Assembly: GCF_900101165.1 (NCBI RefSeq)
Contig: NZ_FNFK01000017.1
Coordinates: 1 to 37,417, forward strand
Origin: Alkalibacterium thalassium
GTDB lineage: Bacteria; Bacillota; Bacilli; Lactobacillales; Carnobacteriaceae_A
Direction of reading: 5' to 3'
DNA: 37,417 bases
Part shown: positions 25,836 through 33,149 of the stretch, piece after piece
Layout: every line of letters starts with the position of its first letter
Position numbering within the stretch: the first letter of the stretch is position 1
Made by a program: the position numbers and the translations under genes
The notes under the pieces: generated by a model
What the model was told of the DNA's origin: nothing
Database searches by the model: none
What the model saw: only the letters and a program-made list of their open reading frames with translations

Positions 25836-25866
25836 TTGACTATAGAGTAACTCTATACTTTATTAT
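25836..25866 (+). promoter_or_regulatory. MerR-type promoter with 19-base spacer and palindromic operator
   Basis: TTGACT (25836-25841) and TATTAT (25861-25866) are separated by 19 bases, the long spacing that needs MerR-type activation. The spacer holds the perfect palindrome TATAGAGTAACTCTATA (25841-25857). Transcription would run into the membrane protein gene at 25904 and away from the regulator. Confidence 0.85.
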
Positions 25867-25903
25867 ATATAATGAATCAAGTTTTGAAAAGGAGAAGGAT
25901 TTT

Positions 25904-26317
25904 ATGAATAGAGAGACAATGAAGACGGCAGTAACCGGTACAGTTTTATTTGTAGCAGGTGTCGTCTCTCTCTTCTTACACATTAATGATGACGGCTTGT
26001 TTGCCTTTATTCTGTTGGCGTATGGTGCCTGGGAAATTGGAGAGGCTGCATCGGACTATTATTTTGGTGATCAGGATGAAGAAGAGGACCGGAGCTGGGA
26101 AGAAATTAAAAATGGATTCAAAGCGGATGTAGCAAAAATAACGATTCCTCTGATCCTGACGATGCTTGTCGAAGTGGTCATGATCGGTACAGGGTTCAGA
26201 TTGTTTACATTCATTGCGTATATACTGACGCTGATTATCTACCTGATGTTCATTGGGATTTTTTCGTATTTTGAACTAAAAGATCAGGAAGACACCTCTT
26301 GTCAGTTCAAGGACTGA
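25904..26317 (+). CDS. Small membrane protein under MerR control, function unknown
   Basis: The 137-residue protein has about four hydrophobic segments (about 9-25, 30-46, 83-101 and 104-125) with an acidic loop FGDQDEEEDRSWEE between the pairs. No family is recognised with confidence; small MerR-controlled membrane proteins often relate to drug or stress response. Start 25904 follows AAAAGGAGAAGGAT. Its promoter has the 19-base MerR spacer. The final CQFKD tail is short and carries a single Cys. A possible terminator-like inverted repeat (TTCCAGT/ACTGGAA) follows near 26343-26374. Confidence 0.65.
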   Translation: MNRETMKTAVTGTVLFVAGVVSLFLHINDDGLFAFILLAYGAWEIGEAASDYYFGDQDEEEDRSWEEIKNGFKADVAKITIPLILTMLVEVVMIGTGFRLFTFIAYILTLIIYLMFIGIFSYFELKDQEDTSCQFKD

Positions 26318-26473
26318 ATAGAGAGAAAATGATCATACAGATTCCAGTTCGTTGAATAAAATCAGACTGGAACGGAGATTTTGAGTCCCATAGCTGTTCG
26401 CGTTTACGTTATAATAACGAAGAAGACAGAAGAGTAAAAAAAGTATCATTATAAGACTGACGGGGGAGTAAGC

Positions 26474-27061
26474 ATGGAGAGATGTGGCTGGGTGACTGAA
26501 GATCAGGTCTACCTCGACTACCATGATTATGAGTGGGGACGGCCTATGAAAGATGACAGGGAGTTATTTGAGCTGCTCTGCCTGGAAGGGGCTCAGGCCG
26601 GGTTGAGCTGGCTGACGATTCTGAAACGACGCATGCAGTATAGAGAAGCCTTCGACCAGTTCGATCCATCCACCATTGCCGACTATTCAGATGAAAAAAT
26701 CGAGGAGCTGATTCAGAACGAAGGAATCATTCGGAACCGGCTGAAAATAAGAAGTGTCGTGAAAAATGCAAAAGCGTATCAGGCTGTCGTTGAACAATAT
26801 GGCTCTTTTTCTTCCTATATCTGGAGTTTTGTGGACCATCAGCCGATCATCAATCACTGGACTGACCTTAGTGAGGTGCCAGCGCAGACAGTAGAAAGCC
26901 GTAGGATGAGCCGGCAGATGAAGAAGGATGGATTCGGTTTTGTGGGTCCGACTATCTGCTATGCCTATATGCAGTCAGCTGGCCTGGTCAATGACCATCT
27001 GACCGGGTGTTTCTGTTACCAGGAAGTGAATCAGTTAATCGAAAAAGGAGAATTCAGATGA
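26474..27061 (+). CDS. tag: DNA-3-methyladenine glycosylase I
   Basis: The 195-residue repair enzyme removes 3-methyladenine from DNA. Zinc-snap residues C4, H17, H175 and C179 are all present, as are catalytic-pocket residues E38 and W46 at the same numbers as in E. coli Tag. The helix-hairpin-helix fold is recognisable in LIQNEGIIRNRLKIRSVVKN (79-98). GACGGGGGAG precedes the ATG. A VOC-type gene remnant overlaps its stop by four bases (ATGA), so the two were translationally coupled. Confidence 0.95.
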   Translation: MERCGWVTEDQVYLDYHDYEWGRPMKDDRELFELLCLEGAQAGLSWLTILKRRMQYREAFDQFDPSTIADYSDEKIEELIQNEGIIRNRLKIRSVVKNAKAYQAVVEQYGSFSSYIWSFVDHQPIINHWTDLSEVPAQTVESRRMSRQMKKDGFGFVGPTICYAYMQSAGLVNDHLTGCFCYQEVNQLIEKGEFR

Positions 27062-27245
27062 ATCGTATCAATTTGATTTGCCTAGGAGTCAAAGACTTGA
27101 GAAAGTCCCTTGCATTTTATAAAGAAATTGGATTCAGCACGCCTGATACAGCGGATATTTTTCTGACCCTGACGGCTACTACTGGGAACTAGCTTATGCT
27201 AACACATGGGAGTTCGACGATCAGAATATGCTTGTCATCGATTAA
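27058..27245 (+). pseudogene. Internally deleted VOC/glyoxalase-family gene
   Basis: The start MNRINLICLGVKDLRKSLAF (27058 on) is the first strand-helix of a VOC (glyoxalase/bleomycin resistance) protein. After about 30 codons the reading continues in another frame as SGYFSDPDGYYWELAYANTW and ends VID at 27245, which is the normal C-terminus of this family, including the metal-ligand Glu. About 60-70 middle residues are missing and the two ends are out of frame, so the first frame stops at 27192. The join lies near 27145-27152. The intact gene would have been coupled to tag through ATGA. Confidence 0.85.
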
Positions 27246-27271
27246 AATCTCGATAAAATTTGAATAAGTTG

Positions 27272-27311
27272 AAAAATCTTGAGCCGGCCTATCAGCTGAC
27301 TTGAGATTTTT
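27272..27311 (+). terminator. Terminator after the VOC remnant
   Basis: AAAAATCT (27272-27279) pairs with AGATTTTT (27304-27311), followed by more Ts. The loop is large (24 bases) with some inner pairing. Confidence 0.6.
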
Positions 27312-27354
27312 TATTTTCAAGGTAACACTTCTGACTCTTCTTTCGTTATTACTA

Positions 27355-27378
27355 GTGTAAGCAGTGATCACCTTACAC
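27355..27378. promoter_or_regulatory. Inverted repeat upstream of the DUF1659/DUF2922 pair
   Basis: GTGTAAG (27355-27361) and CTTACAC (27372-27378) are perfect 7-base arms around a centre that contains the palindrome GTGATCAC. It lies 24 bases before the start codon and may be an operator or an mRNA hairpin controlling translation. Confidence 0.45.
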
Positions 27379-27401
27379 AATCAACTAAGGAGGAAACAAT
27401 A

Positions 27402-27605
27402 ATGAATAAAATCTGGTCCGCAAGCAAAGTCGATGTATTTCTGGAAGATGTTGAGAATGAAAAGCTCGTCCGCAGAAGTTTTTCCGGGGCTCATCAGTCT
27501 CTATCTGAAGAACAAGTCACAGCATTCACTCAGGCCCTTGATTCAGTAACGGATCTGCCTGTCTCACATACACTTGTCATAGAAGAATACCGCTACTCAC
27601 TATAA
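27402..27605 (+). CDS. DUF1659-like small protein
   Basis: The 67-residue protein resembles the small DUF1659 proteins of Firmicutes, which usually stand directly before a DUF2922 protein, as here. The C-terminal half (SLSEEQVTAFTQALDSVTD then a short beta-rich end, EEYRYSL) fits. No signal peptide or metal site is visible. The function of the family is unknown. AAGGAGGAAACAAT precedes the ATG; the next gene starts 29 bases later. Confidence 0.65.
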   Translation: MNKIWSASKVDVFLEDVENEKLVRRSFSGAHQSLSEEQVTAFTQALDSVTDLPVSHTLVIEEYRYSL

Positions 27606-27634
27606 TCAACTAAAACAAAACAGGAGGCACACCT

Positions 27635-27859
27635 ATGAGTATGAAACTAGAATTGCGTTTTGAAACAGGAGAAGGTAAAAACCGAGTCATCGCAGTAGAT
27701 CAGCCGAGAACAGGTCTGACTAAGGAAGACGTTCAGACAGCAATGGAACAGATCATTGCACAAGATATGTTCACCGTCAAAGGTGATCCGCTCTATACTA
27801 AAATCAAAGGGGCACGTTATGTGACCCGAACAGTAGACGACATTCTGGAAGCAGAATAA
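27635..27859 (+). CDS. DUF2922-like small protein
   Basis: The 74-residue protein resembles DUF2922, the partner of DUF1659: an N-terminal strand (KLELRFETGEGKNRVIAVDQ), a helix (TKEDVQTAMEQIIAQD) and a hairpin ending in KGARYVTRTVDDILE. No enzymatic motif is seen. Function unknown. AGGAGGCACACCT precedes the start. A terminator closes this two-gene unit. Confidence 0.7.
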   Translation: MSMKLELRFETGEGKNRVIAVDQPRTGLTKEDVQTAMEQIIAQDMFTVKGDPLYTKIKGARYVTRTVDDILEAE

Positions 27860-27870
27860 TTACATTCTCA

Positions 27871-27906
27871 CTACCCTGGCTGAACTGGTCAGGGTAGCTT
27901 TTTTTA
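27871..27906 (+). terminator. Terminator of the DUF1659/DUF2922 unit
   Basis: CTACCCTG (27871-27878) pairs with CAGGGTAG (27890-27897), followed by CTTTTTTT. Confidence 0.88.
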
Positions 27907-27989
27907 TATTGGAATAGAGAAGGGGACTTTTAAAAAGTAAGTGTTTTTGCTATACTACCAGTGAAGATAGATAAAAGGAGAGCGTACAC

Positions 27990-28307
27990 ATGAAAAAACT
28001 GCTGCTCGCATTGGTTAGAACCTATCAGAAAGTCATATCCCCGCTATTTCAGCCAAGTTGCCGCTATTACCCGACGTGTTCACACTATACCGTTCAGGCA
28101 CTTGAAAAACATGGAGCCGCTAAAGGGTCCGTTATGGGAATGGCGCGTATTCTCAGATGTAACCCATTTGTAAAAGGCGGAGTGGATAAAGTGCCCGAAC
28201 ATTTTACAGTCAGAAGAAATCCCGACAGCGAAAATGAAACGTATCTTGGATCAGGAATTACCGTAAAGAAAAGTGACCTGACTAAACAGAAAGAGAAGAT
28301 GGACTGA
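27990..28307 (+). CDS. yidD: Membrane protein insertion efficiency factor YidD
   Basis: The 105-residue protein carries the YidD signature: [20 protein letters not shown] then [17 protein letters not shown], and [14 protein letters not shown]. YidD is a small, membrane-associated protein that helps YidC insert membrane proteins. The C-terminal 25 residues are an extra polar tail. AAAAGGAGAGCG precedes the ATG. The thioredoxin-like gene starts two bases after its stop. Confidence 0.95.
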   Translation: MKKLLLALVRTYQKVISPLFQPSCRYYPTCSHYTVQALEKHGAAKGSVMGMARILRCNPFVKGGVDKVPEHFTVRRNPDSENETYLGSGITVKKSDLTKQKEKMD

Positions 28308-28309
28308 CT

Positions 28310-28627
28310 ATGCCGATCACATTAAATGAAGAAAATTTTTACGAGACAATTCAGTCAGCTCCAATTGTCCTTGTCCAGTTCACTAGTGATTTCTGCGGGA
28401 CCTGTCAGGCAATGGCTCATAGCTTGGAACAGGTCAGAGAGGCATCTGACGAATCTATTATTATTGCGGAAGTTAAAACCATCGACAACCCGGACTGGGC
28501 TGAAGCCTTTACTATCCAGTCGACGCCTACCGTTCTCCTTTTTTATAAAGGCAAATACACAAACCGTTTAAGCGGCGTGCACACGCAAAGTGCCGTTAAT
28601 AAATGGATAAGAGAAGTCGTAGCCTAG
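28310..28627 (+). CDS. Thioredoxin family protein
   Basis: The 105-residue protein has the thioredoxin fold with active site CGTC (residues 30-33; thioredoxin 1 has CGPC), the cis-Pro loop STPTVLLFYKG and no signal peptide, so it is cytoplasmic. FTSDFCGTCQAM replaces the usual WAxWCGPC. It likely reduces protein disulfides or acts as a redox partner. Its gene follows yidD by two bases and must be cotranslated; no ribosome site of its own is clear apart from the AGAAGATGGAC in yidD. A short AGCC/GGCT hairpin followed by T7 (28618-28645) may end the unit. Confidence 0.88.
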   Translation: MPITLNEENFYETIQSAPIVLVQFTSDFCGTCQAMAHSLEQVREASDESIIIAEVKTIDNPDWAEAFTIQSTPTVLLFYKGKYTNRLSGVHTQSAVNKWIREVVA

Positions 28628-28718
28628 TGCTGCGGCTTTTTTTAAACAAACAGTAGCAAAAATCTCACTTATATTGCAATAATGTTACAAAAAAAGCGAC
28701 TTTAGTATGAGTTTCATG

Positions 28719-28743
28719 TTAATTTGTTGTTTAAACAAATTAA
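28719..28743. promoter_or_regulatory. XylR-like operator upstream of the xylanase
   Basis: TTAATTTGTT (28719-28728) and AACAAATTAA (28734-28743) form a perfect 10-base inverted repeat with a 5-base centre. Arms and spacing resemble ROK-family XylR operators (TTAGTTTG...CAAACTAA type). It fits xylose-induced control of the xylanase; the regulator gene is not in this window. Confidence 0.7.
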
Positions 28744-28746
28744 CTA

Positions 28747-28761
28747 TTGTAAACGATTTCT
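28747..28761 (+). promoter_or_regulatory. cre site 1 (CcpA binding), upstream of the xylanase
   Basis: TTGTAAACGATTTCT matches the cre consensus WTGNAANCGNWNNCW at every fixed position. It overlaps TTGTAA, which with TATTAT (28770-28775, 17-base spacer) could be a promoter. Confidence 0.8.
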
Positions 28762-28777
28762 AGTAATAGTATTATTA

Positions 28778-28799
28778 TTGTAAGCGCTTAGTGTATAAT
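28778..28799 (+). promoter_or_regulatory. cre site 2 and -10 box of the xylanase promoter
   Basis: TTGTAAGCGCTTAGT (28778-28792) matches cre with one mismatch and directly abuts TATAAT (28794-28799). The -35 is poor (ATTATT). The two cre sites start 31 bases apart, three helical turns, so CcpA could bind both on one face. A leader of about 125 bases with a CTCATTA/TAATGAG hairpin (28873-28892) follows. Confidence 0.7.
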
Positions 28800-28931
28800 C
28801 GCTGAGATATTAAGGAGAAGGCGGTGAGAAGGTCTGACGATTCTTAGGAATCACTATTGTTTCGTTAGTTGTCTCATTACATAAATAATGAGCGTACAGT
28901 CGAATAGTCAGAACAAATAAGGAGGACACGT

Positions 28932-31900
28932 ATGGAGAACAGCACTAAATTTAAATTAGCAAATGGAATGATGAGTGCGCTGCTGGTCGCACCCGTCTTT
29001 GCTACAGCAACAACAGCTTTGGCACAGGAAACAGACAATGAACCAACTAGCGAACCTGAACAAGTCGTCGTGTATGAGAATGATTTTTCAGAAAATCCAG
29101 ATGCCGACCCGGCACTTGTCTCAAGTGGAGATGCCGTGCTCGAATGGTTTAATGACTTTGAGATTAATGGAGAAGTTGAATCAGGCGTTTGGGTGACTAA
29201 TAGAGTTAATGATTACGATGGAATCGATATTTCCTTTGATGAAATAGGTCTGGAAGAAGGGTTGGAATATTCGATCCATGTTTCAGGTTACATTGCTGAG
29301 GGGGAAGAGATTCCCGAAGACACTTCAGTGAATATTGAAACGGTTAACGGATATACTTGGTTGACCAATCCGACTGCTGAAACAGGCATTTTTGAACTAG
29401 AAGCAAGTTATACTGCGTTCGGAGAAAACGATGAAGCTTTTCGTATTAAAACAAATGAAGCTGGAATTGGCATGGAGTTTGCGGTCACTAACGTATTGAT
29501 CACAACCGATGCTCCAGCAGATGATGAAGATACTGTAGATGACGATGCTGATACAGACGATCCGACGTCACCGGAAGATCCAGTTGAAGATGACGGAAAC
29601 GATGTTGAAGATCCTGTAGAAGATAAAGGGGACGAGGAGGCGTCTGATGAAGACAGCCCGGAATCTGAATTATCTATTCTCTTCTCAAATGATTTCACAG
29701 AAAATACTCAGGCAGCTACCAGTGCAGGTCCGACATTCCAGCATCAAGCTGGTTTTAATGATGGTCAGGGAGCACTGTACGTAGGTAACCGTGAAGCTAA
29801 CTGGAATGGCGTTGACTTCAGTTTTGCAGAAATGGGTATGGAATACGGATATGAATATAATGTAACCATTCGTGGCTATGTCGATTCAGAAGTCGCTGTT
29901 CCATCAGGAGCAGAAGCGTGGCTTCAGGTTCCCGAAGAGGATTATCCATTATTAGCGCAAACCGCTTTTGTAGCAGGAGAAGAATTTGTGCTGGAAGATA
30001 CATTTATATTTAATAATCCAGACTACACTCGTTTTAGAGCTCAGTCTAATGAAGCTGGTGCTGCTGTACCATTCTACATTACTGAAATTGTAGTTGAATG
30101 GGATGAAAATCAGACACCGTTGGAAGATGAAGTACCGGATCCAGATGCTCCAGCGGCTGAAGTGTTCACTTTTATTGACTTTGAGAATGGCGAATTAAAT
30201 GGATTTACAGCTAGAGGCGATAACGAAACAGTGACTGTAACGGATGCAGATAATTATACAGAAGGCGGACAGTATAGTTTGCTGACAACTGGACGTACAC
30301 AAGATTGGAATGGTCCTGCCCTTCGTGTCGAGGACTACATCAATCTTGGTCAAGAGTATCAGATTTCTGCCCGTGTGAAAACAGATGCAGAAGCCTCTAC
30401 AACGTTCAGACTATCAACCCAAGTGAATCAGGGGGATGTAGCTAGTTATAATACGGTTGCTTCAACCACGATGAGTGCTGATGATGGCTGGGTACACCTT
30501 CAAGGAACCTACCGTTATTCTTCTCTTGGCGGTGGTTACGTCACTATATATGTTGAAACCGGCGGAGGAAGCCTTGCTGACTTCTATATCGATGACATCA
30601 ATTTCGTTGAACTTGATTCTGAACCTGCAGACGTTCAGCTTGATCTTGCGCCGATTAAAGATGTTTATGCAGATGAATTCCTGATCGGTAATGCTATAAA
30701 TATGGCTGAATTGGAAGGGGATCGTCTGACGCTCCTAGACCATCACCATAATTTAGTTACTACGGAAAATGCTATGAAGCCTGATTATGCTTATAACTCA
30801 GCCCGTGAATTTGACTTCGCTGACCAGAACCGTCTGGTAGAACGTATCTCAGAGGAAGGATTCCTTCTTCATGGGCACGTCCTAGTATGGCATCAGCAGT
30901 CTCCGGAATGGTTGCATAGTGATGCTAACGGTTCTCCTTTACCGGAAGCAGAAGCGCGTGCGAACATGCAGCGACACATTAGAGAAGTTATGACTAATTT
31001 TGGAGATAGTGTGTATAGTTGGGATGTAGTAAATGAGGCGCTTGCAGGCGACTGGGGCAATCCTGAAAACTGGGAATCTCAGTTAAGAGATACTGGTTGG
31101 TTACGTGCATTAGGACCAGACTATATATATGAAGCTTTCAGCTATGCCCGACAAGTAGCTGACGAACTCGGAATGCCAGAAATGGTGCTTTACTACAATG
31201 ATTATAACGATCATATTCAAGGTAAAGCGCGCACCATGTATTACATGATTAGAGATATTAATGACAGATGGGCTGCCGAAAACCCTGAAGAAGAGCGTAA
31301 GCTGATCAGTGGAGTCGGTATGCAGGGGCACTATAGCATCAACCTTAACCCTGATCTTGTCAAACAATCTATCGAACGTTTCGAACAGCTTGATATCGAG
31401 ATCGGTATTACTGAGTTGGACGTGACGACATTAACAGAAAATGAATATGTTGAAGCTGAATGGAATCGTCAAGGCTATGTATATGCTCGTCTATTCCAGA
31501 TTTTCAGAGAACATTCTGATTCAATCAACCGTGTCACATTCTGGGGATTGAATGATGCGAGCAGCTGGCGTTCTGAACGGTTCCCGTTATTGTTTGACGG
31601 GCGTCTTCAAGCCAAACCTGCTTATTATGCAGTAGTTGATCCAGATGGTTTCCTTGAAAATTATGAAGAGGCTGAAATTGAAGCTAACAGCAGTTATGCC
31701 GTATATGGTACTCCTGTTGTTAATGCAGAAATTGATGACATCTGGAATGATGCACCTGTAATGAATATCTCAAGATTCCAGACAGCATGGCAAGGGGCAA
31801 TAGGAACAGGACGTGCGCTATGGGATGAAAACAACTTGTATGTTTTATTCCAAGTTGCAGATGGTAATCTAGATGTTTCGGCAGAGAATCCTTGGGAACA

Positions 31901-33062
31901 GGATTCAGTAGAAGCATTTATCAACGAAACAGGTGAGCCAACACTGAGCTATATTGATGGTGTCGGTCAGTACCGTGTCAACTATGAAAACTTTGCAACA
32001 TTCAACCCGAGTGCATACAGTGACGGATTCGATTCAGCTGCTCGAGTACTTGGTTCCGGTTATGTTGTAGAAATGGCTATTCCTTGGAAATATATCACCC
32101 CCCAAGCAGGACACACGCTTGGTTTTGATATGCAGATCAATGATGGAGTAGATGGTGCTCGTCAGGCAGCTGCTGCTTGGAACGACCTGACTGGACAGGG
32201 CTTCCAGGATCCATCAGTGTTCGGAAATCTTACTTTGGTCAACGATATGGGAGATGTAGATCACGAAGATGATGCGGTAGTGATTAATGAAGGTGAAGAA
32301 GTAGAAGTTTTACCAGGACAGACTATTGTTGTTGATGGACAATTAATTTCAATCACCATGCCTAGTGATCTTCCATTAGGAACGTCGATCATTGTCAATA
32401 TCCTTGATGGAGAAACTGTACCTGAACTTGTAAATGAAGAAGGGCAACTGTTGACAGCTGCAGGAGACATTATTGATGTTGAGCTGATCCTACCTGAAGG
32501 AGAAGAAGATTACGAAGGTGATTTCGTATTGACTTTAGGCATTGATAATGATTTTGTAGAAGAAGACGTCACTATCTATTATTACAATGAAGAAGAGAGT
32601 ATCTGGGAAAATGTCGGTGGAGAGGTAACAGACAATACGATTTCAGTTATCGTTCCAGGATTCTCAATCTACGGCGTGTTTGTTGCTGTGGAGGATGAGG
32701 ATTCAGAAGATCCAGCAGATCCGACTGATCCAGCGGACCCAGCAGATCCGGCAGATCCGACTGATCCAGCGGACCCAGCAGACCCAGCAGATCCGGCGGA
32801 CCCAGCGGACCCAACAGATCCGACAGATCCTACTGATCCAGCGGACCCAACAGATCCGACAGATCCGACTGACCCAGCGGATCCAGCAGACCCGGCAGAT
32901 CCATCTGACTTAGGGGATACGGATACAGATGTCGATTCAGATGATGATGAAACCGGAGAGCAACTGCCTCAGACAGCTACTGCGGTTTGGACGATTGGAC
33001 TGATCGGTCTGGTTGGAATGGCCTCTGGTTTAGGTATGCACTTTCTTTGCAAGAAAAAATAA
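28932..33062 (+). CDS. Cell-wall-anchored multidomain endo-1,4-beta-xylanase (GH10)
   Basis: The 1376-residue secreted enzyme cuts xylan. In order: signal peptide (1-31, likely cut after ALA), two related beta-sandwich modules (about 47-193 and 245-395) divided by an acidic linker (194-245), a CBM22-like module (about 412-562), the GH10 barrel (about 570-905) with acid/base Glu 702 in WDVVNEAL and nucleophile Glu 828 in GITELDVT, a CBM9-like module (about 915-1108), a further beta domain, a 22-unit DPA/DPT spacer (1260-1325), and a sorting signal LPQTA (1345-1349), hydrophobic helix and CKKK tail. The first two modules look like a duplication. A sortase gene follows. Control by XylR-like and cre sites fits a xylan-induced, glucose-repressed gene. 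AAGGAGGACACGT precedes the ATG. Confidence 0.93.
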   Translation: MENSTKFKLANGMMSALLVAPVFATATTALAQETDNEPTSEPEQVVVYENDFSENPDADPALVSSGDAVLEWFNDFEINGEVESGVWVTNRVNDYDGIDISFDEIGLEEGLEYSIHVSGYIAEGEEIPEDTSVNIETVNGYTWLTNPTAETGIFELEASYTAFGENDEAFRIKTNEAGIGMEFAVTNVLITTDAPADDEDTVDDDADTDDPTSPEDPVEDDGNDVEDPVEDKGDEEASDEDSPESELSILFSNDFTENTQAATSAGPTFQHQAGFNDGQGALYVGNREANWNGVDFSFAEMGMEYGYEYNVTIRGYVDSEVAVPSGAEAWLQVPEEDYPLLAQTAFVAGEEFVLEDTFIFNNPDYTRFRAQSNEAGAAVPFYITEIVVEWDENQTPLEDEVPDPDAPAAEVFTFIDFENGELNGFTARGDNETVTVTDADNYTEGGQYSLLTTGRTQDWNGPALRVEDYINLGQEYQISARVKTDAEASTTFRLSTQVNQGDVASYNTVASTTMSADDGWVHLQGTYRYSSLGGGYVTIYVETGGGSLADFYIDDINFVELDSEPADVQLDLAPIKDVYADEFLIGNAINMAELEGDRLTLLDHHHNLVTTENAMKPDYAYNSAREFDFADQNRLVERISEEGFLLHGHVLVWHQQSPEWLHSDANGSPLPEAEARANMQRHIREVMTNFGDSVYSWDVVNEALAGDWGNPENWESQLRDTGWLRALGPDYIYEAFSYARQVADELGMPEMVLYYNDYNDHIQGKARTMYYMIRDINDRWAAENPEEERKLISGVGMQGHYSINLNPDLVKQSIERFEQLDIEIGITELDVTTLTENEYVEAEWNRQGYVYARLFQIFREHSDSINRVTFWGLNDASSWRSERFPLLFDGRLQAKPAYYAVVDPDGFLENYEEAEIEANSSYAVYGTPVVNAEIDDIWNDAPVMNISRFQTAWQGAIGTGRALWDENNLYVLFQVADGNLDVSAENPWEQDSVEAFINETGEPTLSYIDGVGQYRVNYENFATFNPSAYSDGFDSAARVLGSGYVVEMAIPWKYITPQAGHTLGFDMQINDGVDGARQAAAAWNDLTGQGFQDPSVFGNLTLVNDMGDVDHEDDAVVINEGEEVEVLPGQTIVVDGQLISITMPSDLPLGTSIIVNILDGETVPELVNEEGQLLTAAGDIIDVELILPEGEEDYEGDFVLTLGIDNDFVEEDVTIYYYNEEESIWENVGGEVTDNTISVIVPGFSIYGVFVAVEDEDSEDPADPTDPADPADPADPTDPADPADPADPADPADPTDPTDPTDPADPTDPTDPTDPADPADPADPSDLGDTDTDVDSDDDETGEQLPQTATAVWTIGLIGLVGMASGLGMHFLCKKK
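32709..32906 (+). repeat. 22 tandem 9-base units encoding (Asp-Pro-Ala/Thr) wall spacer
   Basis: Twenty-two copies of GAY-CCN-RCN code for DPA (13), DPT (8) and a final DPS. The array lies between the last beta domain and the LPQTA signal, where wall-spanning spacers usually are. The nucleotide identity between copies allows slippage, always in frame, so length should vary between strains. Confidence 0.93.
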
Positions 33063-33085
33063 GGTAAAATAAGCATAATTTAATA

Positions 33086-33127
33086 GGAAAGCGAAGAGGA
33101 AACGACTCTCTTCGCTTTTCCCTGTTT
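33086..33127 (+). terminator. Terminator between the xylanase and the sortase
   Basis: GGAAAGCGAAGAG (33086-33098) pairs with CTCTTCGCTTTTCC (33108-33121) with one bulge; a T5 run follows at 33123-33129. Read-through would be needed to express the sortase from the xylanase promoter. Confidence 0.8.
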
Positions 33128-33149
33128 TTACATAACGAGGAGGGGTATC

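Noticed and set aside
32709..32906. CRISPR-like array
   Set aside because: Units are only 9 bases, without spacers, and code in frame for DPA/DPT.
32680..32913. 77-codon second frame across the xylanase repeat
   Set aside because: The frame is open only because the 9-base repeat has no stops in another phase (an Arg-Ile-Gln repeat results).
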